Origin: Stentor roeselii
Taxonomy: Eukaryota; Ciliophora; Heterotrichea; Heterotrichida; Stentoridae
Assembly (NCBI GenBank): GCA_006503475.1
Contig: RSEH01000262.1
Coordinates: 1-64,000, forward strand
DNA length: 64,000 nucleotides
Direction of reading: 5' to 3'
Positions 22,101-29,149 of this stretch are shown one piece after another. Below the pieces are notes generated by a model that saw only the letters and a program-made list of their open reading frames with translations, was not told the origin of the DNA and made no database searches. The position numbers and the translations under genes were made by a program. How positions within the stretch are numbered: the first letter of the stretch is position 1; each line of letters starts with the position of its first letter.

Positions 22101-22723
22101 CAAATAAAAATCCTAAATTTATCGAAAAGCATTTTTTAGATTCTCTTGATTTAGCATCTCAAGTCCTTACAGATGATGAAATGATGAAAAGATCAAATAA
22201 AATAAGCGAAAAACTTCTTCCTTTCAATGAACCCCTTAGTTTAAATTTTCAATTAAAAGCGATTTCTTACCTGGCAAAAAAACCTGAAAATAATGGAAAA
22301 CGAGCTGATTTAATCAGAGAACTTGCAAAAAAATATAAAGATTTGAAACGATTTGAGGAATCTATCAAGCTTTTTAAAGAGTCTATAAAAATTGGTAGGG
22401 GTGATGAATCTGACCATGGAGCTTTGAGAAAAATTGAAAATCATTTAGATATGGCTGAAGTTTATGAAAAAAATAAACTTTTTCAAAAAGCTCAATCGCA
22501 AAGAGTGAAAGCATTAAAATTTTGCATTAATAAAATTTTTGTTGGAAATTCTTATATCCAGAAGAATATAGAAGTTATGGAAAAGAATGAAAAAATTTTA
22601 GGAAATAATGCGGTTTCAAGTGAATTTTTAGATTTAAAGATAAGGTATTTGAATGATAAAAGAATGAAAAATGTTACACCTACTTCTTCGACTAAAACAG
22701 CATCAGAGCATTCATTTAAGTGA
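16166..22723 (+). CDS. Giant STAND/NB-ARC-like protein with degenerate NTPase site and TPR-like tail
   Basis: This 2185-aa protein is the largest single-exon gene in the window. A helical, unrecognised N-terminus (1-660, ARM/HEAT-like in feel) precedes an NB-ARC-like core: a P-loop-like GLFRMGKK (690-697), a hydrophobic strand where Walker B should be (LIIAVAF, 743-749), a sensor-like IIISGKKD, a GLPL-like GWPF starting at 825, and a winged-helix end with SIHPYI (H929), resembling the MHD/VHxL motif of STAND proteins. The Walker A Ser/Thr is Lys697 and the Walker B acids are missing, so nucleotide hydrolysis is doubtful. About 1200 residues of helical, TPR-like repeats follow, broken by a four-Cys knuckle (C1178, C1181, C1192, C1195). 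STAND proteins are signal-triggered scaffolds; the trigger here is unknown. It ends in TGA. Confidence 0.6.
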   Translation: MLFDSRDLIFIPDKYFTRNVIELFSNFTQPNFNEKLFSSLPSPQEKIERSKILKKFPFFSCSAFLFKLTQSDLVKNLKRHFEVISKCFDKISRWTSEIFFLITKRFRNFEKSLEVGMENLQLRTQDKFIQSSCEELGQSRERVGLNIESSRKRVSNLYYPFIEHGFDMKKINSEKCLRFTIDYPFRYIIILDVYLEFTVCTVKNSEKSNSSILPSVNKKSFEKYPYIVLNQLKKRLIVNKSDLKCSLIDGLKGGGCPCIRRTIIEPNGIIIRPIQRKNKYETKPEILEFEKNAHDLQDNYLKNIIKFSASSKLENLKLYDSSKNQEIKEKSSTLSNSLLTGSVKRNSLTYLIDLKPAKIKDPFEVGIQIIKSLYEEKLWYNQKFFDIRRAAVTIARKFIAIGILKNPDFTDDKIDLKNYINMLEKIVQENELVTPDNIVSISLKAIKEMVEYPYMVFFLWYWIDKSQGLLDLMDSLFCFHKFDSPVPRECKLLEDLDIFHEYGRKICTYFLLFDSIEAFSRSYTKNKYIEILKHIYVNELLREKDSDIYNVIVLEFLLLIIQQESLDISIRCEILENILKINLKNPEIAEKCLLICRKTCLHSDENIRHLSYQIRQKISDYFKIRNKRIESVMDFQLIKVKFNKLSSDRKINNKIDTYRVTDLKFFRQNKSSKILKKLEMENQNFVILEGLFRMGKKRLAIYYANMHHYYYHSIFNKNIKSEEKMKIFFDKINKNLQGGKKALIIAVAFIDVQKIIESLYKFKNLKVIIISGKKDPKLSNRITISGLNEESSEKLFELHLGLKLKETCKNISNEKFVKIIKCLQGWPFAIELVSADMHENSNILNQRLDVYIECFSNQEIEKGLLDFVFKNKLSSIDLKLLDIISFCKPPKIPAWVCRKILKDKKFVKEVNLLESHYIIERFDSYISIHPYIHNNIPKRERNAIREEFVNIILEKFEVLKGNFEKIKDFIRHVKFFLEREKVDDGKFLDIQMKIIYFYFVQENFNDFQKKISSNSKLFLEKVKQISTSKKKKIDYITNLIRIYYDHQNFEEVKELLEFSFQLDDEVSIFRYYFSAKVTLLRNIHEKKISKEKFDRRKNEQIFQVVKNHLEKFVALKDMVDDLPLYPLAESLFILAFEYQKKKYLKDSLMYLKKSSNDENSENKIFEAFTDCMVFKTFCIFCGSICTEQEKTCVDCENAAQYQVYIKYCIALLYLEDNRTFDEKYEINDINYDNLCRDLPEDHKESLIKACNEIRDFLINQEESQNSCKFSKNNKIFYILKFSTHHFEKALGIISCYTREKEDDNGIEIHPKAFSHFISYFRKVLKDYSKNEDFNKSEQLLIRSLINPCEINEKGDLSKFSGFNDRVFLKDYFLLFLWADLLLSFKNRFQEALSKFGTFLFMYFQDLRKKSTFSGIDPVLCMKTLKKISNALENSDLNELFSFDKMLFNFLKIYQSRYKEKKNFNEDFKIKNLFKLEKNLQKELIETNQKILKRFERLQLEDTQEIIDFYVSIIQEDPFIHILSKDDLFKYNYKVSLYYYSKKSEVSFVFMKNSLKTYQKTNDLEILANLSKFSSKLSKIYKNKSKSLKSVQFLNHSIILDNSILSLNPSQNLKFKLKLTEKHKKLSDFHLSSQNFQEAHKELDKILPILSNDSHPKIQEELKKTLLNLLLFPQENHSKKKYLNQITLLEKNEKNLAEYFEQIAICEETEAEIISSYNKSANLFKEAGLKENHSRILLTCAEHLEKTKPKEAIFYFKSFLAVEVDLKQRSPEELVKYFSRLKKLCEETEQYKEVRNSLENLIKMYEAYDCVEFRPQILKVYGKLSKLMINSPDEKNEFNLKRIEIAELLNDAKSVSKAYEDLVKITSDPEIIFNAAEYCFNLGPSRYKKALRLYKSSAMLFKSEGNSKKACKSFEMVIKLTVELKGKQKEPFALEIFKFLSNFNEESFLEKIYFESFNDDADFLQKSFLSSTFAEILMFSNKNPKFIEKHFLDSLDLASQVLTDDEMMKRSNKISEKLLPFNEPLSLNFQLKAISYLAKKPENNGKRADLIRELAKKYKDLKRFEESIKLFKESIKIGRGDESDHGALRKIENHLDMAEVYEKNKLFQKAQSQRVKALKFCINKIFVGNSYIQKNIEVMEKNEKILGNNAVSSEFLDLKIRYLNDKRMKNVTPTSSTKTASEHSFK

Positions 22724-22927
22724 TATAACAGTAGCTTATAAATAATAAATTAATAGATTTAAGTTGTTAATATATTTGAAAGTTATAATGCTTGATCGTT
22801 TTTACAAAATTAAAAGAATTTTTATCTAAAAAATTTCTTCATCTCAATAATATAACCCTTCCAAATCCTTATAATTCTATAAATATCTAAAAATCACTCC
22901 TTTCATCAATCCATTAAAAAATCTAAT

Positions 22928-25795
22928 CTACTTATCCTTCTTCTTCTCCCAAGGAAGACTTAAATTCAAATCCTTTCCAGTTTTCATCCTAAAACTTTCT
23001 TCCAATGACGGAGGAATATGTTCAACTTTAGACTTCTCAATATCAATAGCTCTAAAAACATCTCCAGCAAGAGACTCATATTTATTCGAGTTGCTTTTCT
23101 CCATGATTTTAAATTCATTTTGTGTCCTTTTCTTTTGAGTACGACTCGCAGGTTTAGCTCCACTTTTTCCATGTCCTCCTCTAAAAAATACCGGAGAATA
23201 TTTAGGAGTTCTTGCAGGAATCCCTTCTCCTCTAATATTCCAAGCTTTGCTCTGGCCAAGATACCCCAGATATTTCATATTTTCAGTAAAAATCTTAATA
23301 TTCCTACTAACAGCAGTGGTCATCAACAAAGTAATCTGAGTCTCTTCAGTAGTAAAAAGACAAACATTAGAAATTCCTGTGCGATGTGCGTTAAAATGAT
23401 ACAAAACAACACATTTAGGAACAGGGAGATAATCAATAATCCTAACATTTCCAGCTTCATCTCCAAGTATCAAAAGTTTCTCATTAGGACTTAAACACCC
23501 ACTAGTGATCATTTCATTATTATTCTGCAAGTTGACAAGTTCCTTTAAAGTCAAATCTCTCATATCCCAAAAGCGAATCGAGTTATCCGCACTGACAGAA
23601 ATCAAGAAATTCACCAAATTTGAATAAAGCAGTTCTTCAATTGCCTTTGACTCTCCTTCTACAGAGTTAAGAAGAGTTTTATCAATTTCATGTAAATAAG
23701 CTTTAGGAAATCCTGTTTCAAGATGCCAGGCAATGATTTGTCCAGTTTGCCCTCCAGTGACGATGAGTTTATCTCTAGGACAATAGGTGAGTGACAAGAT
23801 ATCATCAGAGTGTCCTGTATGTCCATGAGTTGGAAGACATTTACTAAAAGAAACAATAGGTTCATTTTCATCAGGCCATATATAAAGACATTTATCCCAC
23901 CCAACTGAAACTATCTGCTGCACCTTTGTTGAACTGTCGTTTCCGATAAAGGCGAGTTTTGATACTTCTTTAGGCTCGTGCTCGTAGTTGAACTCACGAA
24001 GACATTGACCGTTGTTGAAGTTCCACATCTTTATTGAACCGTCGTGAGAACCTGTTATTAGTCTTCGACCTGAACTGTCAAGAGACACGCAAGTTATTCG
24101 GTTACCACTGTGAGCGTCCATGAACTTAAAGGTCAATTTGTTTTCGTTTATGTCCCAAACGTGAACGTTTGACTCCTCGTCACCTGAAATTATGCAGGAA
24201 AAGTTCTTGTTAAATAGAATACTTGTTACTGTTGACTCGTGACTTGTTGGAAGCTCTTCTGCAGCTTTAAATGGCCATATGTTTATTTTCTTTGATGTTA
24301 GGACTAGACTGTTTATTTTTGGGTTGAATTGAAGGCCAGTAAGTCGATTTTCAGGTCTATAAGTAGTCTGATCCGCAATAGTCTGAACACATTGAAAAGT
24401 GCGAATATCCCAAACCTTTACTACTTTATCAGTTCCAAGACTAATAAGCTGGTTCTTGTCCTGGTTAAGAGCCAAATCAATAACCGCCGAGTTATGCCCA
24501 TACAAAAAAGTCATAGCAACAGTTTTGCTATAAGGGTCCCACAGCGAGATCTTCCTTTCCTCTCCACAAGACGCTACAAGTTTAAGTTCAGGACAATAAA
24601 CAAAGCTCAAAACTCCTTTTTTATGATGTCCAAAAGTATTCTTCACTTTTTTCCTCTCAATATCAAAATGTTTCAATTTCGTATCAAGAGAACTAGTTAA
24701 AATCCCATCAATATCCGGAATATAAGCAGCCTTTGTAATCCAAGAACTATGAATCGCATTTTCTAGAAGTTCAACACCTTCAGAAAAATGAGTTTTTAAA
24801 TTTTTCGAAGTTTTATCCTTTCTTTTACTGATCTGCGTGATTTGTTCCTGCAAAAGTTCATTTTTATGACATTCCATTTTCGAGTTGCAGATATGCCAGT
24901 TTTCTGCCAGGTTATAAAGCCTTAAAAACCCTTGATCATCTCCAACAACTAAAATTCCCTTCGTCGAAATATAGTCCATAGTAAGAGGAATGCCTTTAAA
25001 ATCACTGATCCTGGAAACAGGATTTGAAATAGTTTCATTCGATTTATTCAAATCATAAAAATTAATAGACCGTTCTGTAGTCCCAGCAGCGATTCTTTCA
25101 CAATCCTTTAAATAAGCAATAGAAGTGACCCAATTTTTAGAAACATTGATACTTGTCAAAGGTACCACATTTGGTCCATTCCAGATCTTGACAGTTCCAT
25201 CGTTACTCGCAGTGAAGTACTTAAAAGGTTCATTTCCATCAGGCGGACTTGCAATGATCATCTTGGTGATCATGTCAGTATGTCCAGACCACTTCTGAGA
25301 AGCTGTCGGGTCAGGAAGGCGAGGATTGACATATTCACAATGTTCAGCCTTCATATGAGACATGTTCTCATTTTCCAAAATGATGAAATTCATGAACTCA
25401 TCCCAGTCAATAGACCCATCCGAATTTGTATCAATTCTCATGAAAAGCTGGACAAGTTCCTTGTTTGAAAGACCTTCACCAATCACATCTCCGAAAGCCG
25501 CCACGAATTCTTCAAGTTCCAAAGCGCCGCCTTGGTCGATGTCGGCTTGGTTGAACTTTTCACGTAATTGCAAAAGACGTGTTTTGTTTATTTTTTCGTT
25601 AAGTGAAGCGAAAAGTCTGAATGTTTTTTACTCGCTTTCTTCAAGGTCTTCTTCGGAGTCCTTGTCGATTGAGGAGATGATGTCGTTTAAGATCTGGTTG
25701 TCGCTGATTTCTTAGTGAAAATTACTCAGATTTGCAACGTACCCTGCTTTTTCCTAGATGAGGCTTACAGGTGAGATGATTCTTTTGCTTTTCAT
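22928..25795 (-). CDS. EF-hand and WD40 protein, CFAP337/WDR49/WDR64-like
   Basis: Four exons (25769-25795, 25726-25753, 25632-25710, 22928-25616) join to a 940-aa protein; three 15-nt introns sit within the first 180 bases. The start ATG (25795) opens MKSKRIISPEKAGYV. Two EF-hand loops (DIDQGGALELEE and DTNSDGSIDWDE, within about 65-120) precede around a dozen WD40 blades, forming two propellers, up to about residue 800, then a basic linker and tail. EF-hands followed by WD40 arrays are characteristic of the CFAP337 family (WDR49/WDR64), axonemal proteins reported near radial-spoke bases. A calcium-tuned axonemal role is the best guess; the orthology needs a tree. Its stop converges with the STAND-like gene, 204 bp away. 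Confidence 0.8.
25617..25631 (-). other. 15-nt intron 3 of the EF-hand/WD40 gene
   Basis: Coding-strand sequence GTAAAAAACATTCAG. Splicing joins EESELFASLNEKI in frame with the EF-hand exon and removes an in-frame TAA. Confidence 0.87.
25711..25725 (-). other. 15-nt intron 2 of the EF-hand/WD40 gene
   Basis: Coding-strand sequence GTAATTTTCACTAAG. Splicing restores VANLKISDNQILN; it removes an in-frame TAA. Confidence 0.85.
25754..25768 (-). other. 15-nt intron 1 of the EF-hand/WD40 gene
   Basis: Coding-strand sequence GTAAGCCTCATCTAG. It follows a 9-codon first exon and removes an in-frame TAG. Confidence 0.85.
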
Positions 25796-25894
25796 TTAAT
25801 TTAGAAAGGTGTGAAAAAGGGTTATTTTAGATAGAAGGTGTGAAAAGTGGTTATTTTAGATAGAAGGTGAAAAGTAGTTATTTATAAGAAAAAG

Positions 25895-27379
25895 CTAGTA
25901 AAGCTTTAGGTTTGGACGACCGAGTAACTTACTGAAGCTAAAAACTGCGTGACTTTGAGTTTTAATGTGTTTTGAACGAGTTTCAGTCACTGCAAGCCAC
26001 TCGTGTTCTAAACCTTGTTGAGGTGAAAGTCGTTTTGAAGGGTCCCAAGAAAGACACTGGCTGATGAACTCGATGAATGAAAGGTCAGCTCCTTTAAGCA
26101 CTTCATTCAAAGAACGACTTGAACAAGTCCTAGTCTTTCCCTTGGAATTTGTAAAGACTTTAGGACTCAGGTCGTTTTCAAAGTAAAGTTTTCGTCTTCC
26201 AGCTTTTCTTATAAGTTCCAAAGGCGGGGGTCCGAAAATCTCCATGATGCAAAAAATCTGGTCTGCTTCACTTTCTCCAGGAAAAATCGGCCTTCCTAAG
26301 AAAAGCTCAGCTAAAAGACACCCAAGACTCCAGATGTCGATTTTTGATGAATAAGGCAGGCCTAGAAGTATCTCAGGAGATCTGTAGTACCTACTTTGAA
26401 TGTAATTGTAAAACCGCTTGTGGTTAAATGTTGCTGAACCGAAATCAATCACTTTTAGCTCAAGACTTTCAGAGTCTTTAAAAAGAATGTTTTCAGGTTT
26501 TAAGTCGCAGTGGATCACTTCACATTTTTCTAAAGATTTTAAACAGGTTAATAGTTGTTTTGCAGCTTTTTTTATTACTGTTGTGGGAAAGCCTTGAAAA
26601 CTGTTGATTTTCATGTACTGGTAAAGACTCATTCCAAGTAACTCGAACTTTAGACAAGAATGATTCCGGAAGTAAAACTGATCTAAAAGATGAGAGATTT
26701 TAAAAGAGTCGCTTGGGTCTTTTACTTGAAGATATTGTAGAATTTCTATTTCTTCTAATGCAATTTCTGAGAATTTTTGCTTGTTTTTAATGATTTTTAT
26801 TGCAAATTCCTTTTTTAACATATGGTCCAATACCCGAACAACTGTGCCAAAGCTGCCACTTCCGAGATGTCCAAGAATTTCATATCGATAAGCCAAGTGG
26901 TCTCCAAAAATCACTCGATACCCGCCATCATCTTCATCAAATCCATTGTTTTTTACTCCAGTTTTCACTTTATGTGCACCAATACCAATAAACCAAATTT
27001 CATCATAAGTAAGAATTTCAATTTCTTCAAATGGAGTCAAGTGACTTTTAAACAACTTCAACACCTTTTCAGGGAATAAAGGAAATTTCTGAAGTTTCCA
27101 TAAAGATTTGTCTTCCCCTGAACTTTTTGTGATTTTTATCAGTCTTGATGTTGACCCACTGAGAGGAAAAGGCTGAGAAGGGTTATTCCCGAGTTTTGCT
27201 TTAGTCGTTTTAGATGAGTTGCTTAAAAGAGCGATGGAAAGTCTTGGCTTTGCTTTACTTGTTTTCGAATAAGACAAAGGAATTCCAAGTGATTTTGAAT
27301 GTCGATGTTTTGAAAGACCTGCTTGAAGAGAAGACTTTCCTTCTGTTGCTTTAACTTCTACTTTGAATAGAGGATTCAT
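25895..27379 (-). CDS. DYRK-family dual-specificity kinase
   Basis: The 494-aa product carries a DYRK homology box just before the kinase (DEDDGGYRVIFGDHLAYRYE) and a full kinase domain: GSGSFGTV glycine loop, AIKIIK lysine, the HCDLKPEN catalytic loop (HCD is usual in DYRK), DFG, and the activation loop FYNYIQSRYYRSPE with the Y-x-Y autophosphorylation site. All catalytic residues are present. DYRKs autophosphorylate the second Tyr during folding, then act on Ser/Thr. The frame is open further upstream, but no ATG occurs there, so ATG at 27379 (MNPLFKVEV) is chosen. That leaves only 16 bp to the divergent kelch gene. The N-terminal 150 residues are Ser/Lys-rich and probably disordered. No intron was detected. 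Confidence 0.94.
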   Translation of the reverse strand: MNPLFKVEVKATEGKSSLQAGLSKHRHSKSLGIPLSYSKTSKAKPRLSIALLSNSSKTTKAKLGNNPSQPFPLSGSTSRLIKITKSSGEDKSLWKLQKFPLFPEKVLKLFKSHLTPFEEIEILTYDEIWFIGIGAHKVKTGVKNNGFDEDDGGYRVIFGDHLAYRYEILGHLGSGSFGTVVRVLDHMLKKEFAIKIIKNKQKFSEIALEEIEILQYLQVKDPSDSFKISHLLDQFYFRNHSCLKFELLGMSLYQYMKINSFQGFPTTVIKKAAKQLLTCLKSLEKCEVIHCDLKPENILFKDSESLELKVIDFGSATFNHKRFYNYIQSRYYRSPEILLGLPYSSKIDIWSLGCLLAELFLGRPIFPGESEADQIFCIMEIFGPPPLELIRKAGRRKLYFENDLSPKVFTNSKGKTRTCSSRSLNEVLKGADLSFIEFISQCLSWDPSKRLSPQQGLEHEWLAVTETRSKHIKTQSHAVFSFSKLLGRPNLKLY

Positions 27380-27395
27380 GTGAATATAATCAAAT
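27380..27395. promoter_or_regulatory. 16-bp divergent gap between DYRK and kelch start codons
   Basis: The two start codons face away from each other across 16 bp (TGAATATAATCAAAT region). Any promoter elements must lie inside this gap or overlap the two coding regions. Confidence 0.7.
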
Positions 27396-29126
27396 ATGGG
27401 AAAATGCCTTTCTTCAAACAAACAACGAAAACGGTCTTTCAAGCAAGTCAACACTTACTTCAAGCCGAAAGTCAACACAAGTAGTTTAATCGCCTGCCGA
27501 GTATATGAAAAGTCCTTTAAAGACATCACCTTGACAACACATATCCAATTCCAAAGCGGAAGTATCTTCAGAAGAATCGACTCAATGCGGTACATTTGCA
27601 TCGGCGGGGTGAAAAACGGTGAAAACTGCTTCATTGTCAATATAATGCAAAAGACTATTGAAAACATCGTCAGTCCTCCGATGAGTCTTTCCTTCGGCAA
27701 TGCCATCGTCCTCGGGGTGAACATTTACGTGATCGGGTCCTTATCCATTGAAGCTTTCGGACAAGAAAAGCCTGCACCGCCGTTATTTTACTCACTGACT
27801 GAAAAAAGATGGGCTGAACTTCCTTCTATGCCCGTGAAAGTCGCCTTATGCGGTTCATTTTGCATTGATTCCGATATTTACGTGTTAGGAGGCTACTTGA
27901 ACTACCCGGAGTCCCCAGGCCATTTCAATGAAATAATAATTTTCAATACAATCAACCAGTCCTGGGTCAGGTCCCATATAAAGCCTCCTGTTTTTCAAGG
28001 CCTTCCAGCATGTTGCCCACTGCCTGACCGTCAAGTACTGATCATTGGCGGGCATGACCCTTGTGAAAAGGTGACAGATGAAGAATCAAGAAAAACTTAT
28101 ATGTTTGACTTAAGTAAATTCAGGACTTTGGCTGATATTCCTGATATCGGCCAGGCTAGGTTTGAAGAAGAACCTGTTTATTTTGAACATCAGGTCTTTT
28201 TGTATTCGGATGATGAAGTCATGTTTATTTATAACCTCAATGCGAAGGAATGGGGATATATTGACTTTGATCAGTCAAACTCTGCAAATGTTGGAAATGT
28301 GGAAGGGTATAAAACTATTAGGACTTATTTGTATCGATATGTTCCTGCGGATTGTGAAATTGTGGAGTATAATATTAGTTATAAGACACAGAAAAGAACT
28401 GGACCTAGTTCTTTTAAGTATTCTTTTGAATTCACTGGAATGTGCTTGATGGAAGATGGAAAATTGATGTTTGCTGGAGGAATCGCGCAAGATGATAGTC
28501 CTCAAAAAGGGACTTGGACGCTTAACCCGAAAGTTGGGTCTACTTTTAATACTGCGGATCTTCCTGTTGCACAGTATGGACTTAAAGTGGTCGAGTTTCA
28601 AAAAACGGTTTATGCTTTTGCTGGCGTGGAATCACATTTGAATTTGAATAGGAATTTCGGACAGAAGTATATTCCCAGTGAAGATCGGTGGATGACTTTA
28701 CCACCTATGCCGGTCACGGTTTTTTTACCTGGGATTTGTGTTTTTAGGGAGAAAGTATTTTCGTTTGCTGGAAGAACTTTTGATGAATCGTGTGATAAAG
28801 TACAAACTTTTCACCTTTCCAGTGAAGACTGGGAAATTTTGAACGTAACCTACCCATGTCCCGCATTCAGCCTAGGCTGTGCATCAGTAGACAACGAAAT
28901 CATTTGTTTTGGAGGTCAAGACATCTCAGGAACTTTTATTCCAGACACATACCTTTTCCAAAACGGTGACTTTGAGGCAGGGGAGAACCTTCCAGAAGAC
29001 TCTCAATCCGACAGTCTATCCTTCATAGACCCTGCAATAGTGAGTCTAGGCAAGGTTTTGGCAGTGTCGACAACAGGAACAGTTTTCAGTTATTTTAACT
29101 CATCTTGGGAAATAATTTTTACCTAA
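27396..29126 (+). CDS. Kelch-repeat beta-propeller protein, possibly N-myristoylated
   Basis: This 576-aa protein consists largely of kelch-type repeats, seen as YVLGGYLNYPESP, VLIIGGHDP, LMFAGGIAQDD, VYAFAGVESHL, VFSFAGRTF and IICFGGQDISG, each followed by a W-containing strand such as KRWAELPSMPV, DRWMTLPPMPV or EDWEILN. It probably folds as a propeller and binds a partner; no BTB or F-box is seen. The N-terminus MGKCLSSN has Gly2 and Ser6/7, a pattern compatible with N-myristoylation and Cys4 palmitoylation (inference), which would place it at a membrane. The NPC1-like gene begins 24 bp after its stop on the same strand. Confidence 0.85.
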   Translation: MGKCLSSNKQRKRSFKQVNTYFKPKVNTSSLIACRVYEKSFKDITLTTHIQFQSGSIFRRIDSMRYICIGGVKNGENCFIVNIMQKTIENIVSPPMSLSFGNAIVLGVNIYVIGSLSIEAFGQEKPAPPLFYSLTEKRWAELPSMPVKVALCGSFCIDSDIYVLGGYLNYPESPGHFNEIIIFNTINQSWVRSHIKPPVFQGLPACCPLPDRQVLIIGGHDPCEKVTDEESRKTYMFDLSKFRTLADIPDIGQARFEEEPVYFEHQVFLYSDDEVMFIYNLNAKEWGYIDFDQSNSANVGNVEGYKTIRTYLYRYVPADCEIVEYNISYKTQKRTGPSSFKYSFEFTGMCLMEDGKLMFAGGIAQDDSPQKGTWTLNPKVGSTFNTADLPVAQYGLKVVEFQKTVYAFAGVESHLNLNRNFGQKYIPSEDRWMTLPPMPVTVFLPGICVFREKVFSFAGRTFDESCDKVQTFHLSSEDWEILNVTYPCPAFSLGCASVDNEIICFGGQDISGTFIPDTYLFQNGDFEAGENLPEDSQSDSLSFIDPAIVSLGKVLAVSTTGTVFSYFNSSWEIIFT

Positions 29127-29149
29127 GTCAAATACACTCATGTTTATAA

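Noticed and set aside
6972-22723. Non-standard code with UGA as Trp (as in Blepharisma)
   Set aside because: TGA ends at least two long genes at sensible places and no gene needs TGA as sense.
27380-27454. Longer N-terminus of the DYRK kinase overlapping the kelch gene
   Set aside because: No ATG lies in the extension; the first ATG is at 27379.
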